Part shown: positions 46,643 through 56,276 of the stretch, one piece after another
How positions within the stretch are numbered: position 1 is the first letter of the stretch
Layout of the letters: the number at the start of each line of letters is the position of its first letter
Source: Herpetosiphon llansteffanensis
GTDB lineage: Bacteria > Chloroflexota > Chloroflexia > Chloroflexales > Herpetosiphonaceae
Direction of reading: 5' to 3'
NCBI RefSeq assembly: GCF_003205875.1
Contig: NZ_PUBZ01000092.1
Location: 1-64,000 of the forward strand
Length of the DNA: 64,000 nt
The notes under the pieces: model-generated
The model's input: only the letters and a program-made list of their open reading frames with translations
The model's database searches: none
What the model was told of the DNA's origin: nothing
Made by a program: the position numbers and the translations under genes

Positions 46643-47194
46643 TTAAACCAGCTGAATTGATTGCTGTTGTGAATAACAACCCAACACATGACCATCAGCA
46701 TCGCGCTCAACGGCACAACATTGCTCAAACAGCTGGCGTAATTTCTGGCGCGCACGTTGAACCCGCGATTTTGTGCCCGAAAACGACAAGCCCAATTCGA
46801 TGCTCAAGGCCTGTTGACTGATGCCTTCAAAGGCTGTGCGTTGCAAAACCAAGCGATCTTGGGCAGGCAAACGGGCCAACATTTGCTGCATACACTGGTC
46901 AAAGCCAGCTAAAATTGGTGGTGCTTGTTGCTGTTCAGCTGCCAAGGTCTCATCAAGCTCGCTGGTTTCGCGGCGGCTGCGATAGCGATCGATAAGTTTG
47001 CGGCGGGCAATTTGCCACAGCCAAGCCCGACTCCGCTCAGGATCGTGAAGTTGCTCGCGTTTGAGATAGGCAGCCAGAAAAATATCTTGCAACAAATCTT
47101 CGACCGCAGTGGAATCAGCCAAACGTGCGGCTAAAAATCGGCGTAGCTGCTCGGCTGAGTTCAACCAAAGCTGGTGCAAATCAGGCTGATTCAT
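46643..47194 (-). CDS. sigZ: SigZ-type ECF sigma factor
   Basis: A 183-residue ECF sigma factor with region 2 (VEDLLQDIFLAAYLKRE) and region 4 (LPAQDRLVLQRTAFEGISQQALSIELGLSFSGTKSRVQRARQKL in two helices). After region 4 it has FEQCCAVERDADGHVLGCY, the short Cys-Cys tail I recall from Bacillus SigZ. No anti-sigma gene follows, so the CC tail may sense the signal directly, which is inference. ATG 47194 overlaps the flavoprotein stop (ATGA), so translation is coupled. Confidence 0.85.
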   Translation of the reverse strand: MNQPDLHQLWLNSAEQLRRFLAARLADSTAVEDLLQDIFLAAYLKREQLHDPERSRAWLWQIARRKLIDRYRSRRETSELDETLAAEQQQAPPILAGFDQCMQQMLARLPAQDRLVLQRTAFEGISQQALSIELGLSFSGTKSRVQRARQKLRQLFEQCCAVERDADGHVLGCYSQQQSIQLV

Positions 47195-48285
47195 TGCCAC
47201 ACCGCCCAACGACAACAACGAACTGGTTGATTTATCTGCGCTTGAAGCTGGCGCACAACCCGCGCTGCATCAGCGCCAACGCCCCGCAAAGTTGCCGAAG
47301 CAAAATTATATTGTTGCTCCAAGCCAACATAGTACAAGTTATCAACCGTGGTGCTAACCCCAGCCTTGTGTAATGGCAAACCAGCCTGATCCAGTGCGTT
47401 GAGGTTTTGCAGATAGCCTAAAGCTGGCCGATAGCCAGTTGCAAATAACACAACATCAACCTGCTCGGGCTGACCATCGGCCCAAACAATTCCAGTTTCG
47501 GTAAAACGCTCAAACATTGCCCGCCGCTGTGGTTGGTTTTGATTAATTTTTCTGCTATACAGACCAGTATCGAGGACAATACCTTCAGTACGTTGCTGAA
47601 TCCAGCGGCCCAAACGGCTGTTGAGCGCCAAGCGATCAAAGCCAGTGAGCCACCACCACCAATGCAGATCGCGTCCGGCAATCGTTTGCGCCTGAAAGCG
47701 AATCGGCTGGCGGGTGGCAAGGGTTACGTTGGCAACTTCAGCAAGCTCAATTGCAATTTGAATGGCCGAATTGCCAGCGCCAACAACAATCACCCGTTTG
47801 CCAAGCAACGCATTGGGATCGCGATAGCTGGCGCTATGCAAAATCTGGCCTTGAAATAACGCTTGATCGGGCAATTGGGGGATAAAAGGCCGCGAAAATG
47901 CTCCGCTTGCTGCAATAATCTGGCCAGCTTGAAAAACCCGACCATCGTTTGCTAGCAGGCGAAAACCATTCTGCTGGCGTTCGATAGTGCGAATTGGCGT
48001 ATTGGTTTGAATTGGCAACTTAAAATGCTCAGCATAGCGGCGCAAATAGGCCACCACCGCAGCGCGATCAGGATAACTATCAGCAGGCGCAGGAAAATCA
48101 AGGCCCGGCAAACTCGAAAAACGAGCAGGGGAAAAGAGCTTCAAACTATCATAATAGGCTGGCCACGAGCCACCAACCAGCGGCTGGGCCTCGAGAATTT
48201 GAAACGGTAATTTGGCTTGTTGCAGCCAATAGCCAGCAGCTAAACCAGCCTGGCCTGCGCCGATCACAATCGTTTGATTAAGCAT
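47191..48285 (-). CDS. ArsO/CzcO-like flavin monooxygenase
   Basis: A 364-residue flavoprotein with two dinucleotide sites: VIGAGQAGLAAGYWL near residue 5-20 and VIVVGAGNSAIQIAIELAE near 160. FATGYRP lies near the end. It matches the ArsO/CzcO group of flavin monooxygenases often found in arsenic-resistance clusters. The last residues are VRCCRWAVWQ, with an adjacent Cys pair. The ATG at 48285 lies inside the end of the MFS gene (8-base overlap), and the stop overlaps sigZ. Confidence 0.82.
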   Translation of the reverse strand: MLNQTIVIGAGQAGLAAGYWLQQAKLPFQILEAQPLVGGSWPAYYDSLKLFSPARFSSLPGLDFPAPADSYPDRAAVVAYLRRYAEHFKLPIQTNTPIRTIERQQNGFRLLANDGRVFQAGQIIAASGAFSRPFIPQLPDQALFQGQILHSASYRDPNALLGKRVIVVGAGNSAIQIAIELAEVANVTLATRQPIRFQAQTIAGRDLHWWWWLTGFDRLALNSRLGRWIQQRTEGIVLDTGLYSRKINQNQPQRRAMFERFTETGIVWADGQPEQVDVVLFATGYRPALGYLQNLNALDQAGLPLHKAGVSTTVDNLYYVGLEQQYNFASATLRGVGADAARVVRQLQAQINQPVRCCRWAVWQ

Positions 48286-49504
48286 TACTTGCACCTCGAA
48301 TGACATAAATTGCTGCTGCGCTGATCAGACACATCAGCAACAACAACCCAAAGAGTGGTTGATAACTATGCAGCAGCGCCACCAAAAAGCTGGCTAAAAC
48401 TGGAGCCAATGCTCGCGCGGTTGTCGTCAACAACGATAAAGCGCCGCTGATGCTGGCATATTGCGCGGTGCCGAACACATCGGCCACCAAGGCTGCTCGA
48501 GTTGGGGTCAACGCGCCAGAACCAGCACCAAACAAGCAGGCAAAGAGCATTAACCCCATCACGCTTGGCACCAATAAGAAGATTGCAAACGCTAGGCTTT
48601 GCAACAAACACAACATCCACGCTAATTGCACTTGGGGCAAACGCCGCCCTACGCTACCAATCAAAATTCGGCTGGGAATTTGCGACCCACCTAAGACTGC
48701 AACCGCCAAGGCCTGAATTTCCGGCGCATAGCCTTGGGCGTTAATCGCCGAGATCAAATGCACGCCAAGCGTAAATGTTGCCATTGTGGTCAGTCCAAAC
48801 GCCAAAGCCAACCACCAAAATGCGCCAACCCGCACGGCCTTGCCCAATGACATCGATGCTTGGATCGGCGGCGTGGGAGCAGTGGCAGCAACTGAATGCG
48901 GCGCTCCATCTGGCAGTAAGCCCAAATCGGCAGGTTTGGCCCGTAGCACCAAGCCATGCAGCGGAATCGTGAGTATTGCCAAACCACCAGCTAGCCAAAG
49001 TAAGACTTCGCGCCAAGCCATTGTGCTGAGTAAATGCGTGGTTAAGGGCACATACACAACGCTCGCCAAACCGCCACCAACTGTCAAAATGGTGAGTGCA
49101 TGTTGGCGTTTACGCTGAAACCATGTCGCAACGACGGCAAACGCTGGCTCATATAAAATTGCCGCCATCGCCACCCCCAAGCCAGCCCAAATAAGATACC
49201 AAGCTACGAGCGATTGGACGTTAGCCCATGCCACAACTAAAACCGTTGCCAAACACGAGCCAAGCGTCATCAAACCGCGTGCGCCATGGCGATCGAGCCA
49301 GCGGCCTATTGGCAGCGCAACAATCCCTGAAATAAACAACGCTAACGAAAATCCGCCAGTAAAATGAGCCTGCGGCCAACCCAACTCCTGCTGCATCGGA
49401 GCCAAAAGCACGCTAAATGCGTAATAAATCACGCCCCACGAAGTCATTTCAGTAAATCCCAGCGTGCTCACAATCCACCAGCCATAAAATGGGCTTTGCC
49501 GCAT
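48278..49504 (-). CDS. MFS transporter of the Cys-rich operon
   Basis: A 408-residue transporter with about 12 membrane segments, starting FYGWWIVSTLGFTEMTSWG as in monocarboxylate/oxalate-type or ArsK-like MFS proteins. It has a GRWLDRHGARGLM motif A. It may export an oxidised or conjugated toxicant made by the neighbouring flavoproteins, which is inference. ATG 49504 follows GAGG by 8 bases. No Cys pair is present in this one. Confidence 0.85.
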   Translation of the reverse strand: MRQSPFYGWWIVSTLGFTEMTSWGVIYYAFSVLLAPMQQELGWPQAHFTGGFSLALFISGIVALPIGRWLDRHGARGLMTLGSCLATVLVVAWANVQSLVAWYLIWAGLGVAMAAILYEPAFAVVATWFQRKRQHALTILTVGGGLASVVYVPLTTHLLSTMAWREVLLWLAGGLAILTIPLHGLVLRAKPADLGLLPDGAPHSVAATAPTPPIQASMSLGKAVRVGAFWWLALAFGLTTMATFTLGVHLISAINAQGYAPEIQALAVAVLGGSQIPSRILIGSVGRRLPQVQLAWMLCLLQSLAFAIFLLVPSVMGLMLFACLFGAGSGALTPTRAALVADVFGTAQYASISGALSLLTTTARALAPVLASFLVALLHSYQPLFGLLLLMCLISAAAIYVIRGASNA

Positions 49505-49549
49505 AACCAAATCCTCTTTTAGTTCACAATTGCTTGATCAGCGGCCATT

Positions 49550-50854
49550 CTACAACTGCAAAAGAATTTCGCTGCTAGCTGGCGTTGTGCCACAACAGGC
49601 CTCACCACCAAATTGAGTTTTACAGACCCCAGTTTCTGGCAAAACCAACTGCACCTCGCGGGCAGCCTGCCAATCGCCAACAATTGCCGCCACAACCGAG
49701 CGCACTTGCTCGTAGCCGGTACGCATCAAAAATGTTGGCGCACGACCATAGCTTTTCATGCCCACAATGTAGAAATTTGGCTCAGGATGGCGTAATTCTT
49801 CAGCGCCATGAGGGCGCACCGTGCCACAACTATGCTCATTTGGGTCAATTAAGGGAGCCAAAACGCGCGGACTTTCGACTGCCGAATCAAGCTCCAAACG
49901 CACTTCGCTAAGCATAGTCAAATCGGGGCGGAAGCCAGTTGTGGCAATCACTTGATCAAAACCATTGAGCTGACGTTCAGCAGCGTGCAAATTTAGTTGT
50001 TGGCTGGTTTGGCTGATCGTATCAATCCGAAAACCAGTAACCACCTTAAGGCGGCCACTCGCCAGCAGTTGCTCCACCTGAGCGCCTAAAACCCCACGCT
50101 GGACCAACTGATCGTTTGCGCCACCGCCATACAAGGCAGCATCAAGCTGTTCGCGGCGCATAATCCAGGTAATCGTGGTTGCTGGCGCTTGTTCAGCGAG
50201 GGTAGCCAAATCGAGCAGCGCATTAAAAGCTGAATGACCACTCCCAACCACCGCCACCGCACGATTGGCATAGCGTGCGCGCTCGCTGCCCAAAATATCG
50301 GGAATGCCATAGTAAATGTGCGTTGCGGCGCTGGCTTCGCCCAAGGCTGGCACACCTGCTGCCCCCAATGGATTTGGGCTGCGATACGTTCCGGAGGCAT
50401 CAATCACTGCTTTGGCATGAATTTGCTGGGTCGTACCAGCAGTTTCGACTGTGAGTACAAATGGAGTCGTTGCGCGCCCTGCATTTTTCAATTTATCCAA
50501 ACCCAAGCGCGTGATTGACACAACCTTGCTATTGAGTCGGAGTTGCGGTGCAATTTGGGGTAGTTGCGCCAATGGCGCTAAATAATCGCGCACCAATTCA
50601 GCTCCAGTTGGAAATTGGCTTAAATCGGGTGCTTGCCAACCAGTGGCACGCAACAGCGTTTCAGCCAGCGGATCAAGGTTGAATTCCCAAGGCGAGAATA
50701 GGCGCACATGGCCCCAAGTTTGCACCGAATCAGCCACGCGATGGCCGGCTTCAAAAATAATCGGTGTTTGATTGCGCGCCACCAAATGCGCTGCTGCTGC
50801 TAAACCAACCGGCCCCGACCCAATTACTGCCACTGGTAACGCTGCAAAATCCAT
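49550..50854 (-). CDS. ArsO-like FAD/NAD(P) oxidoreductase with Cys-rich tail
   Basis: A 434-residue flavoprotein with VIGSGPVGLAAAAHLVAR near the start and AVVGSGHSAFNALLDLA around residue 205; ATTGFRPD lies near the end of the core. The C-terminus reads PETGVCKTQFGGEACCGTT, a Cys plus a Cys pair that could bind metal or metalloid. I recall such tails in flavoproteins of actinobacterial arsenic clusters. It is the first gene of the operon. ATG 50854 follows GGAGG by 6 bases; the in-frame ATG at 50917 crosses the operator and is not used. Confidence 0.8.
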   Translation of the reverse strand: MDFAALPVAVIGSGPVGLAAAAHLVARNQTPIIFEAGHRVADSVQTWGHVRLFSPWEFNLDPLAETLLRATGWQAPDLSQFPTGAELVRDYLAPLAQLPQIAPQLRLNSKVVSITRLGLDKLKNAGRATTPFVLTVETAGTTQQIHAKAVIDASGTYRSPNPLGAAGVPALGEASAATHIYYGIPDILGSERARYANRAVAVVGSGHSAFNALLDLATLAEQAPATTITWIMRREQLDAALYGGGANDQLVQRGVLGAQVEQLLASGRLKVVTGFRIDTISQTSQQLNLHAAERQLNGFDQVIATTGFRPDLTMLSEVRLELDSAVESPRVLAPLIDPNEHSCGTVRPHGAEELRHPEPNFYIVGMKSYGRAPTFLMRTGYEQVRSVVAAIVGDWQAAREVQLVLPETGVCKTQFGGEACCGTTPASSEILLQL

Positions 50855-50874
50855 CCAAAACCTCCATAATCGTA

Positions 50875-50892
50875 GATTGAAAATTTTCAATC
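50875..50892. promoter_or_regulatory. Operator-like palindrome, copy 1
   Basis: GATTGA-AAATTT-TCAATC is a perfect 18-base dyad 20 bases before the first gene of the Cys-rich operon. Related sites lie at 50929 and 51021. The TGAA..TTCA core resembles ArsR/SmtB-family operators. Confidence 0.6.
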
Positions 50893-50928
50893 CTAAGCTG
50901 AAACAAAAATCCACCAAAAATACTGATG

Positions 50929-50946
50929 GATTGAATTTTTTCGATA
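50929..50946. promoter_or_regulatory. Operator-like palindrome, copy 2
   Basis: GATTGA-ATTTTT-TCGATA keeps the same half-site and 6-base spacer as copy 1, with two changes in the right arm. Confidence 0.5.
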
Positions 50947-51020
50947 AGCAATTGCTAAAAATACGCTAGCCTTGTGCTGGCTAGCATGCGAAGTTTGGTT
51001 GTTGCTTAGCCTAACATAGA

Positions 51021-51038
51021 GATTGAAAAAAATCAATA
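51021..51038. promoter_or_regulatory. Operator-like palindrome, copy 3
   Basis: GATTGA-AAAAAA-TCAATA keeps the half-sites and 6-base spacer, with one change. It lies in the shared divergent region. Confidence 0.5.
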
Positions 51039-51073
51039 TGAAAAAAATGAGGCTAATTGCAACCACACACCGA

Positions 51074-51102
51074 TTGCTTCGTATCATGGCGCTGTGTATA
51101 CT
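51074..51102 (+). promoter_or_regulatory. Promoter of the small membrane protein cluster
   Basis: TTGCTT (51074-51079) and TATACT (51097-51102) are 17 bases apart, 29 bases before the first start codon. Confidence 0.5.
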
Positions 51103-51130
51103 ACAAACACGACAACTCAGGAGAGAAGCC

Positions 51131-51481
51131 ATGAAAATCTATCTTTCGCTCAACTCACTACCAGAGCTTGACGGCTACCCTAAGCCCCAAAAACGCCTGC
51201 TCTGGAAACAAGCGCTAAAAGCAAATCGTAAAAACAAAAGGGTTTGGCTTGGCTACGCTGTGCTCTTTGTCGGGATCATTACTGCGATAGTGCTTTTTCC
51301 AAAGCTAGATAGCCTTTGGATGGGCATGCTGTTGGGTGCAATCACTGGTGGAATTATCGGCTTAATCAGTAATTCCATTATTATTGCTGCACTGCGCCCA
51401 ACTTTAGCTCACTATCGCCGTGAGCTTGAACATGCTACTGTGCAAAATGATCATGATTATTTTGTGCCACATGCTTTTTAA
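51131..51481 (+). CDS. DYFVP-tail small membrane protein 1
   Basis: A 116-residue protein, first of three tandem relatives. It begins MKIYLSLNSLPELDGYPK, has two membrane helices in the middle, and ends in ALRPTLAHYRRELEHA, then NDHDYFVPHAF. ATG 51131 follows GGAGAG; the frame upstream to 51023 is not used. Family and function are unknown to me. Confidence 0.72.
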   Translation: MKIYLSLNSLPELDGYPKPQKRLLWKQALKANRKNKRVWLGYAVLFVGIITAIVLFPKLDSLWMGMLLGAITGGIIGLISNSIIIAALRPTLAHYRRELEHATVQNDHDYFVPHAF

Positions 51482-51515
51482 TTTCTATCGTTCAAATAAT
51501 TTTAGGATGTGATCG

Positions 51516-51881
51516 ATGAAAATCTATCTTTCAACGACCTCAGTACCCGAACTTCAGGCTTATCCTAAAAATCAACATCGTTTATTAATTAAGCAGGCAA
51601 CTAAAGAAAATATGCTGAATCCACTATTATGGTTTGGGTATGGCATACTGATTCTCAGCCTGTTGATTGTGATGCCAGCGGCAAGTATCTTCATGGTTTT
51701 TTATATGCAGCTAGTATTTCCATTGTCATTTCTAATTAGCATTCTTATTGGTGGAACTATTGGATTTGTAAGTGTCCAAATTCTCTATGCTGCACTGCGC
51801 CCAACTTTAGCCCGCTATCGCCGTGAGCTTGAGCAGGCTACTGCACAAAATGATTATGATTACTTCGTGCCCCATGCTTAA
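51516..51881 (+). CDS. DYFVP-tail small membrane protein 2
   Basis: A 121-residue relative of the product at 51131. It starts MKIYLSTTSVPELQAYPK, has two membrane helices, and ends ALRPTLARYRRELEQA, NDYDYFVPHA. It starts 34 bases after the first stop. The shared DNA at the 3' end indicates recent duplication. Confidence 0.72.
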   Translation: MKIYLSTTSVPELQAYPKNQHRLLIKQATKENMLNPLLWFGYGILILSLLIVMPAASIFMVFYMQLVFPLSFLISILIGGTIGFVSVQILYAALRPTLARYRRELEQATAQNDYDYFVPHA

Positions 51882-51910
51882 TTAATCTCAATTCTAGTAC
51901 AGGAATAGCC

Positions 51911-52264
51911 ATGAAAATTTATTGGTCGAATAATGCAGTTCCTGAATTGCAAGGGCTTGATAAACATACACAGCTTGATTTGCGCTATCGGGCAATTAAA
52001 GCTAATCGTTATAATCTACGCTTATGGTTGGGTTTTCTAGCCATATTTGCGGGCTGTATGGAAATATTCGCAATAATTACATTTAATATTCCTTTTTCAT
52101 TATTATCACCAATTCTTCAATTTTCGCTAACAATTTTATTTACATTTTGCTTTAATCAATATATTATTCGATTAATTCGACCACATTTACGTTTATATCG
52201 CACAGAATTAGATAAACCACGCTCAAACGATGATAACGATTATTTTGTACCACCTGCATTATAG
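51911..52264 (+). CDS. DYFVP-tail small membrane protein 3
   Basis: A 117-residue relative, the most diverged of the three. It starts MKIYWSNNAVPELQGLDK, has two membrane helices, and ends IRPHLRLYRTELDKP, NDDNDYFVPPAL. It starts 29 bases after the second stop. It is more AT-rich than its neighbours. Confidence 0.72.
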   Translation: MKIYWSNNAVPELQGLDKHTQLDLRYRAIKANRYNLRLWLGFLAIFAGCMEIFAIITFNIPFSLLSPILQFSLTILFTFCFNQYIIRLIRPHLRLYRTELDKPRSNDDNDYFVPPAL

Positions 52265-52274
52265 CTATAACAAA

Positions 52275-52329
52275 AGCTCCAATCTGCAACCTGTTCTTAA
52301 ACAAGTGTAGATTGGAGCTACCTGAATTG
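52275..52329. terminator. Bidirectional stem-loop terminator
   Basis: A perfect 11-base stem (AGCTCCAATCT with AGATTGGAGCT), extended inwards by a G-T pair and two more, between converging units. Confidence 0.7.
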
Positions 52330-52344
52330 CGAATTTGGCAAATG

Positions 52345-53163
52345 CTAGCTATTCGTTGCTTGAACCTGAACCAGCCGCTGCTCAAGAATCCATTGCAGCA
52401 CTTCGGCGGTTGAACCAACGCCATCGATACAAATATCGGCAGTTTCGGCCACCGATGGATGCGATTCTGGATTGATCACGCCAATCGCCACCGCTTGGCA
52501 ACCACGTTCGCGAGCCGCTGCAATCGCCCGAAAGCCATCAACATCGGTCAAATCGTCGCCGAAGAAGATGGCGGCTTCGAGTTTTTGCTCTTCGATCAGC
52601 CAGCCGACTGCGCTGCCTTTATGCCAACTGACTGGTGGCCGAACCTCGAAAATCATCAAGCCTTCGGTGATAATCAAATTGTGGGCGGAAGCTAATTCGC
52701 CCAGCACTTTGCGCAACCAGGCCTCAGCAGCAGCTTGATCGGTAGCCAAACGATAGTGCAAGGTTGCAGTGATGCCCTTGGATTCAAGCACAACGCCTTC
52801 GGGCAAGGCATAGCGCTCCATCGCCACCACAAACTCGCGCACCGCAGCGCTAAACGGTTGGGCGGCAGGCACAAGCACACCGCCATCTTGGCCCCAAACT
52901 TCCAAGCCATGATTGCCGATATAGCGCATAGCTGGCAGTTGCAACATACGCTGAACATCGCGGGCCGCTCGACCGGAAACAGCCGCCACCAAGGGCAGAT
53001 GCTCCGCTAACTGGCTTAAGGCGGCTCTGCATAAGGGATCAACCGTCGCACCATCGGGCGTTGGCGCAATCCTGCTGATCGTCCCATCAATATCGGTGAT
53101 CAATCCCAAACGCTCGACGGCGATAATTGGTTGCAGGCGTTGTTTAAGCGTCGTCGAGAGCAA
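52345..53163 (-). CDS. otsB: Trehalose-6-phosphate phosphatase
   Basis: A 272-residue HAD-fold phosphatase that removes phosphate from trehalose-6-phosphate. It has [12 protein letters not shown] (nucleophile Asp), [13 protein letters not shown] and [14 protein letters not shown]. It overlaps the treS gene by 20 bases and is third in the otsA-treS-otsB operon. Confidence 0.95.
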   Translation of the reverse strand: MLSTTLKQRLQPIIAVERLGLITDIDGTISRIAPTPDGATVDPLCRAALSQLAEHLPLVAAVSGRAARDVQRMLQLPAMRYIGNHGLEVWGQDGGVLVPAAQPFSAAVREFVVAMERYALPEGVVLESKGITATLHYRLATDQAAAEAWLRKVLGELASAHNLIITEGLMIFEVRPPVSWHKGSAVGWLIEEQKLEAAIFFGDDLTDVDGFRAIAAARERGCQAVAIGVINPESHPSVAETADICIDGVGSTAEVLQWILEQRLVQVQATNS

Positions 53164-54790
53164 GGCGCGCTCCTTCTAAGCGGAACCACATAAAACCATG
53201 TGGCGCTAACGAGAGAAAGTATGGTGTTTCGGCCACTGTTGGAAATGGCGTTTCGCCAATCAATTCAACCAAGCGCATGCCCGCAAATTCAGCCAAATCA
53301 AGCTCGACTGGCTGGATAAAACGCGAAAGATTATTCACAATCAGCACAATTTGGTCGGAATAGCTGCGCAAATAGGCCAAAACTTTGCGATTTTGGGTTT
53401 CGAGAATCCGAATATCGCCGCGGCCAAAAACCGAATAGCGCTTGCGCACCCGAATCAGCCGCTTCATCCAATTCAGCAGCGATGATTGGACGCGCTCTTG
53501 GGCTTCGACATTGATCGCTTGATAGCCATAGACTGGATCGATAATTACTGGGCTATACAAACGGGCAAAATCGGCAGCTGAAAATCCTGCATTACGGTCG
53601 CCATTCCATTGCATCGGGGTTCGCACGCCATTACGGTCGCCAAGATAAATATTATCGCCCATACCAATTTCATCGCCATAATAAATAATTGGCGAGCCAG
53701 GCAAACTTAACAGCATGCTATTCATTAATTCCATCCGTCGCCGCGCGTTATCCATCAAGGGTGCTAAACGGCGACGAATGCCGATATTGATTTTCATGCG
53801 TGGATCGGCTGCATATTCACGATACATATAATCACGTTCTTCATCGGTAACCATTTCGAGGGTCAATTCATCGTGATTGCGTAAAAATGTTGCCCATTGA
53901 CAATTATCGGGAATTTTTGGCGTTTGGCGTACAATATCGATAATTGGCGTGCTATCTTCTTTGCGAATCGCCATAAACATACGTGGCATAACCGGAAAAT
54001 TAAACGCCATATGAAATTCATCATCATCACCAAAATAATGGCGCACATCATCCGGCCATTGATTTGCTTCGGCCAGCAACACACAATTAGGATAATTCTG
54101 ATCGACAAATTCACGCATTTTGCGCAAAATTGCATGAGTTTCAGGTAAGTTTTCGCAATTTGTGCCATCGCGTTCGATCAAGTAGGGCACTGCATCAATG
54201 CGAAAGCCATCGACCCCGCGATCGAGCCAAAAACGCATAATATTGAACATTTCTTCCAATACAGCCGGATTCTCATAATTCAAATCGGGCTGGTGGCTAA
54301 AGAAACGATGCCAATAATAGGATTCCGAAGCATCATCCCAAGCCCAATTTGAGCGTTCAGTATCGGTGAAAATAATTCGTGCATCGCGATACAGTTGATT
54401 GTTATCGCTCCACACATAATAATCGCGATACGGCGAATCTGGTTGGCGAGCAGCTTGGAACCATGGATGTTGATCCGAAGTATGATTAACTACAAGGTCA
54501 ATCATAACCCGCAAGCCACGCGAATGGGCTGCTTCGAAAAATGTAACCACATCTTCCATCGTGCCATAACTAGGATGCACATTACAATAATCGGCCACAT
54601 CATAGCCATCATCTTTGCCAGGCGATGGATAGAACGGCAATAACCATAAACAATCGACCCCTAAACTTTGCAAATAATCCAAGCGCGAAATTAGGCCACG
54701 AAAATCGCCATTACCATCGCCATTACTATCTTGAAAAGCTCGTACATGCAATTCGTAAAAGATTGCATCTTTATACCAATCGTTCTGCAT
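53144..54790 (-). CDS. treS: Trehalose synthase (maltose alpha-D-glucosyltransferase)
   Basis: A 548-residue GH13 enzyme that interconverts maltose and trehalose. It has the start [22 protein letters not shown] in pieces, the GH13 regions [18 protein letters not shown] (nucleophile Asp), LLAEANQWP (acid Glu) and [11 protein letters not shown]. There is no fused maltokinase domain. ATG 54790 follows AGGAG by 4 bases, 16 bases past otsA. It sits between otsA and otsB, an unusual order. Confidence 0.94.
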   Translation of the reverse strand: MQNDWYKDAIFYELHVRAFQDSNGDGNGDFRGLISRLDYLQSLGVDCLWLLPFYPSPGKDDGYDVADYCNVHPSYGTMEDVVTFFEAAHSRGLRVMIDLVVNHTSDQHPWFQAARQPDSPYRDYYVWSDNNQLYRDARIIFTDTERSNWAWDDASESYYWHRFFSHQPDLNYENPAVLEEMFNIMRFWLDRGVDGFRIDAVPYLIERDGTNCENLPETHAILRKMREFVDQNYPNCVLLAEANQWPDDVRHYFGDDDEFHMAFNFPVMPRMFMAIRKEDSTPIIDIVRQTPKIPDNCQWATFLRNHDELTLEMVTDEERDYMYREYAADPRMKINIGIRRRLAPLMDNARRRMELMNSMLLSLPGSPIIYYGDEIGMGDNIYLGDRNGVRTPMQWNGDRNAGFSAADFARLYSPVIIDPVYGYQAINVEAQERVQSSLLNWMKRLIRVRKRYSVFGRGDIRILETQNRKVLAYLRSYSDQIVLIVNNLSRFIQPVELDLAEFAGMRLVELIGETPFPTVAETPYFLSLAPHGFMWFRLEGARLALDDA

Positions 54791-54806
54791 AAAACTCCTT
54801 TAGTAG

Positions 54807-56276
54807 CTAGCGCGCTTCCAAACCTGAGGCTTGTTCAACCGACTCTGAACGCTTAACATTGGCAGCTTGCAAAAACGTATTAACCCACCAGTAAATATCA
54901 TATTGATTGATTGAATGGCGCAATTTGCTAATGTGTTCTATTCGTTCAGCACGCGGCATTGTGACAGCATTATAAATTGCTTGGGCCGTTCCAGTAAGAT
55001 CATACGGATTAACCGTCAATGAATGTTCAGATAGTTGCATTGCAGCGCCAGCAAATTCGCTAAGGATGAGCACGCCATCATCAGGGCCACAAACCGCATA
55101 TTCCTTTGCTACAAGATTCATGCCATCCTTTAACGGCGTGATTAATGCGGCATGAGCAGCACGATAATAGGCTAATAATTCGTCGCGGGGCAACGAGCGA
55201 TAGATATAATGAATCGGAACCCAGCCAATTTTGGTATATTTGCCATTAATATCACTCACCAATTGCTGAATTGTTTGTTTTAATTCGGCATATTCATTAA
55301 TATCTTCACGGCTTGGTACCACAACTTGGGTTAATGAAATTGTTTGTTGCAGCTCAGGATAGGTTTCAAGCAAAGTACTAAATGCCTGCAAGCGTTCTGG
55401 AATCCCTTTGGTATAATCCAAACGATCAACACCAAGAATTAATTTACGCGCCGGAAATGATTCGCGAATCTGGCCATACAAACTATCGACATCTTGGGTA
55501 TGCGCAGCAGCGCGAAATTCATGGGGATCGATGCTAATTGGAAAGAAGCCAACTTTGGTTGGATTACGATCGGCGTGTGAAATTAATGGATATTCGCCAG
55601 AACGATCGATCTCTGCATCAGGCAATAATGATTCAACACAAATCAAGAAATTATTCAAATCGCGATTGGTTTGGAAGCCAAGCAAATCGTATTCCAGCAA
55701 GCCATTGAGAATTTGCTCGCGCCATGGCAATTTTAGAAAAATATCGATATGGGGAAAAGGAATATGTAAAAAGAAGCCAATATGGGCATCAATACCAAGC
55801 TGGCGTAATTCACAGGCAACATTAATTAATTGATAATCTTGAACCCAAATATAATTATCATCACGATAATGTTGGGCGATAGTTTCAGCATATTTACGAT
55901 TCACTTGCTCATAGGTATTCCAATAACTTGGGTCGAAATTACAGCGCGATTGTAAATCGTGAAACAAGGGCCAAATAATTTCATTGGAAAAGCCCAAATA
56001 AAACTTCTCCTGTTCTTCTTGGCTCAAGTGAATCGCGTGCATATGATAGCCAATTGAATTGGTAGCATCTTCGAGCAATTGATCAACCGTCTGATCAGCA
56101 TCATTGGTTCCCGACCAGCCGATCCATGTCCCGCGGGCTTGACGCAAGATTGGGTCAAGTGCAGTGACCAAGCCACCAGAGGCAGGTTTGAGCATCGGCG
56201 TGCCATTGGGTTGCTCAGCGATTGTAATCGGCAGGCGATTAGAAACAATCATCAGACGATTCGGTAATTCTTGCAT
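54807..56276 (-). CDS. otsA: Trehalose-6-phosphate synthase
   Basis: A 489-residue GT20 glycosyltransferase joining UDP- or other NDP-glucose to glucose-6-phosphate. It has LMIVSNRLPI, GGLVTALDPIL, GVDRLDYTKGIPERL and DGMNLVAKEYAVC followed by LILSEFAGAA. It is first in the operon. A palindrome (56332-56349) lies about 55 bases upstream. Confidence 0.96.
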   Translation of the reverse strand: MQELPNRLMIVSNRLPITIAEQPNGTPMLKPASGGLVTALDPILRQARGTWIGWSGTNDADQTVDQLLEDATNSIGYHMHAIHLSQEEQEKFYLGFSNEIIWPLFHDLQSRCNFDPSYWNTYEQVNRKYAETIAQHYRDDNYIWVQDYQLINVACELRQLGIDAHIGFFLHIPFPHIDIFLKLPWREQILNGLLEYDLLGFQTNRDLNNFLICVESLLPDAEIDRSGEYPLISHADRNPTKVGFFPISIDPHEFRAAAHTQDVDSLYGQIRESFPARKLILGVDRLDYTKGIPERLQAFSTLLETYPELQQTISLTQVVVPSREDINEYAELKQTIQQLVSDINGKYTKIGWVPIHYIYRSLPRDELLAYYRAAHAALITPLKDGMNLVAKEYAVCGPDDGVLILSEFAGAAMQLSEHSLTVNPYDLTGTAQAIYNAVTMPRAERIEHISKLRHSINQYDIYWWVNTFLQAANVKRSESVEQASGLEAR

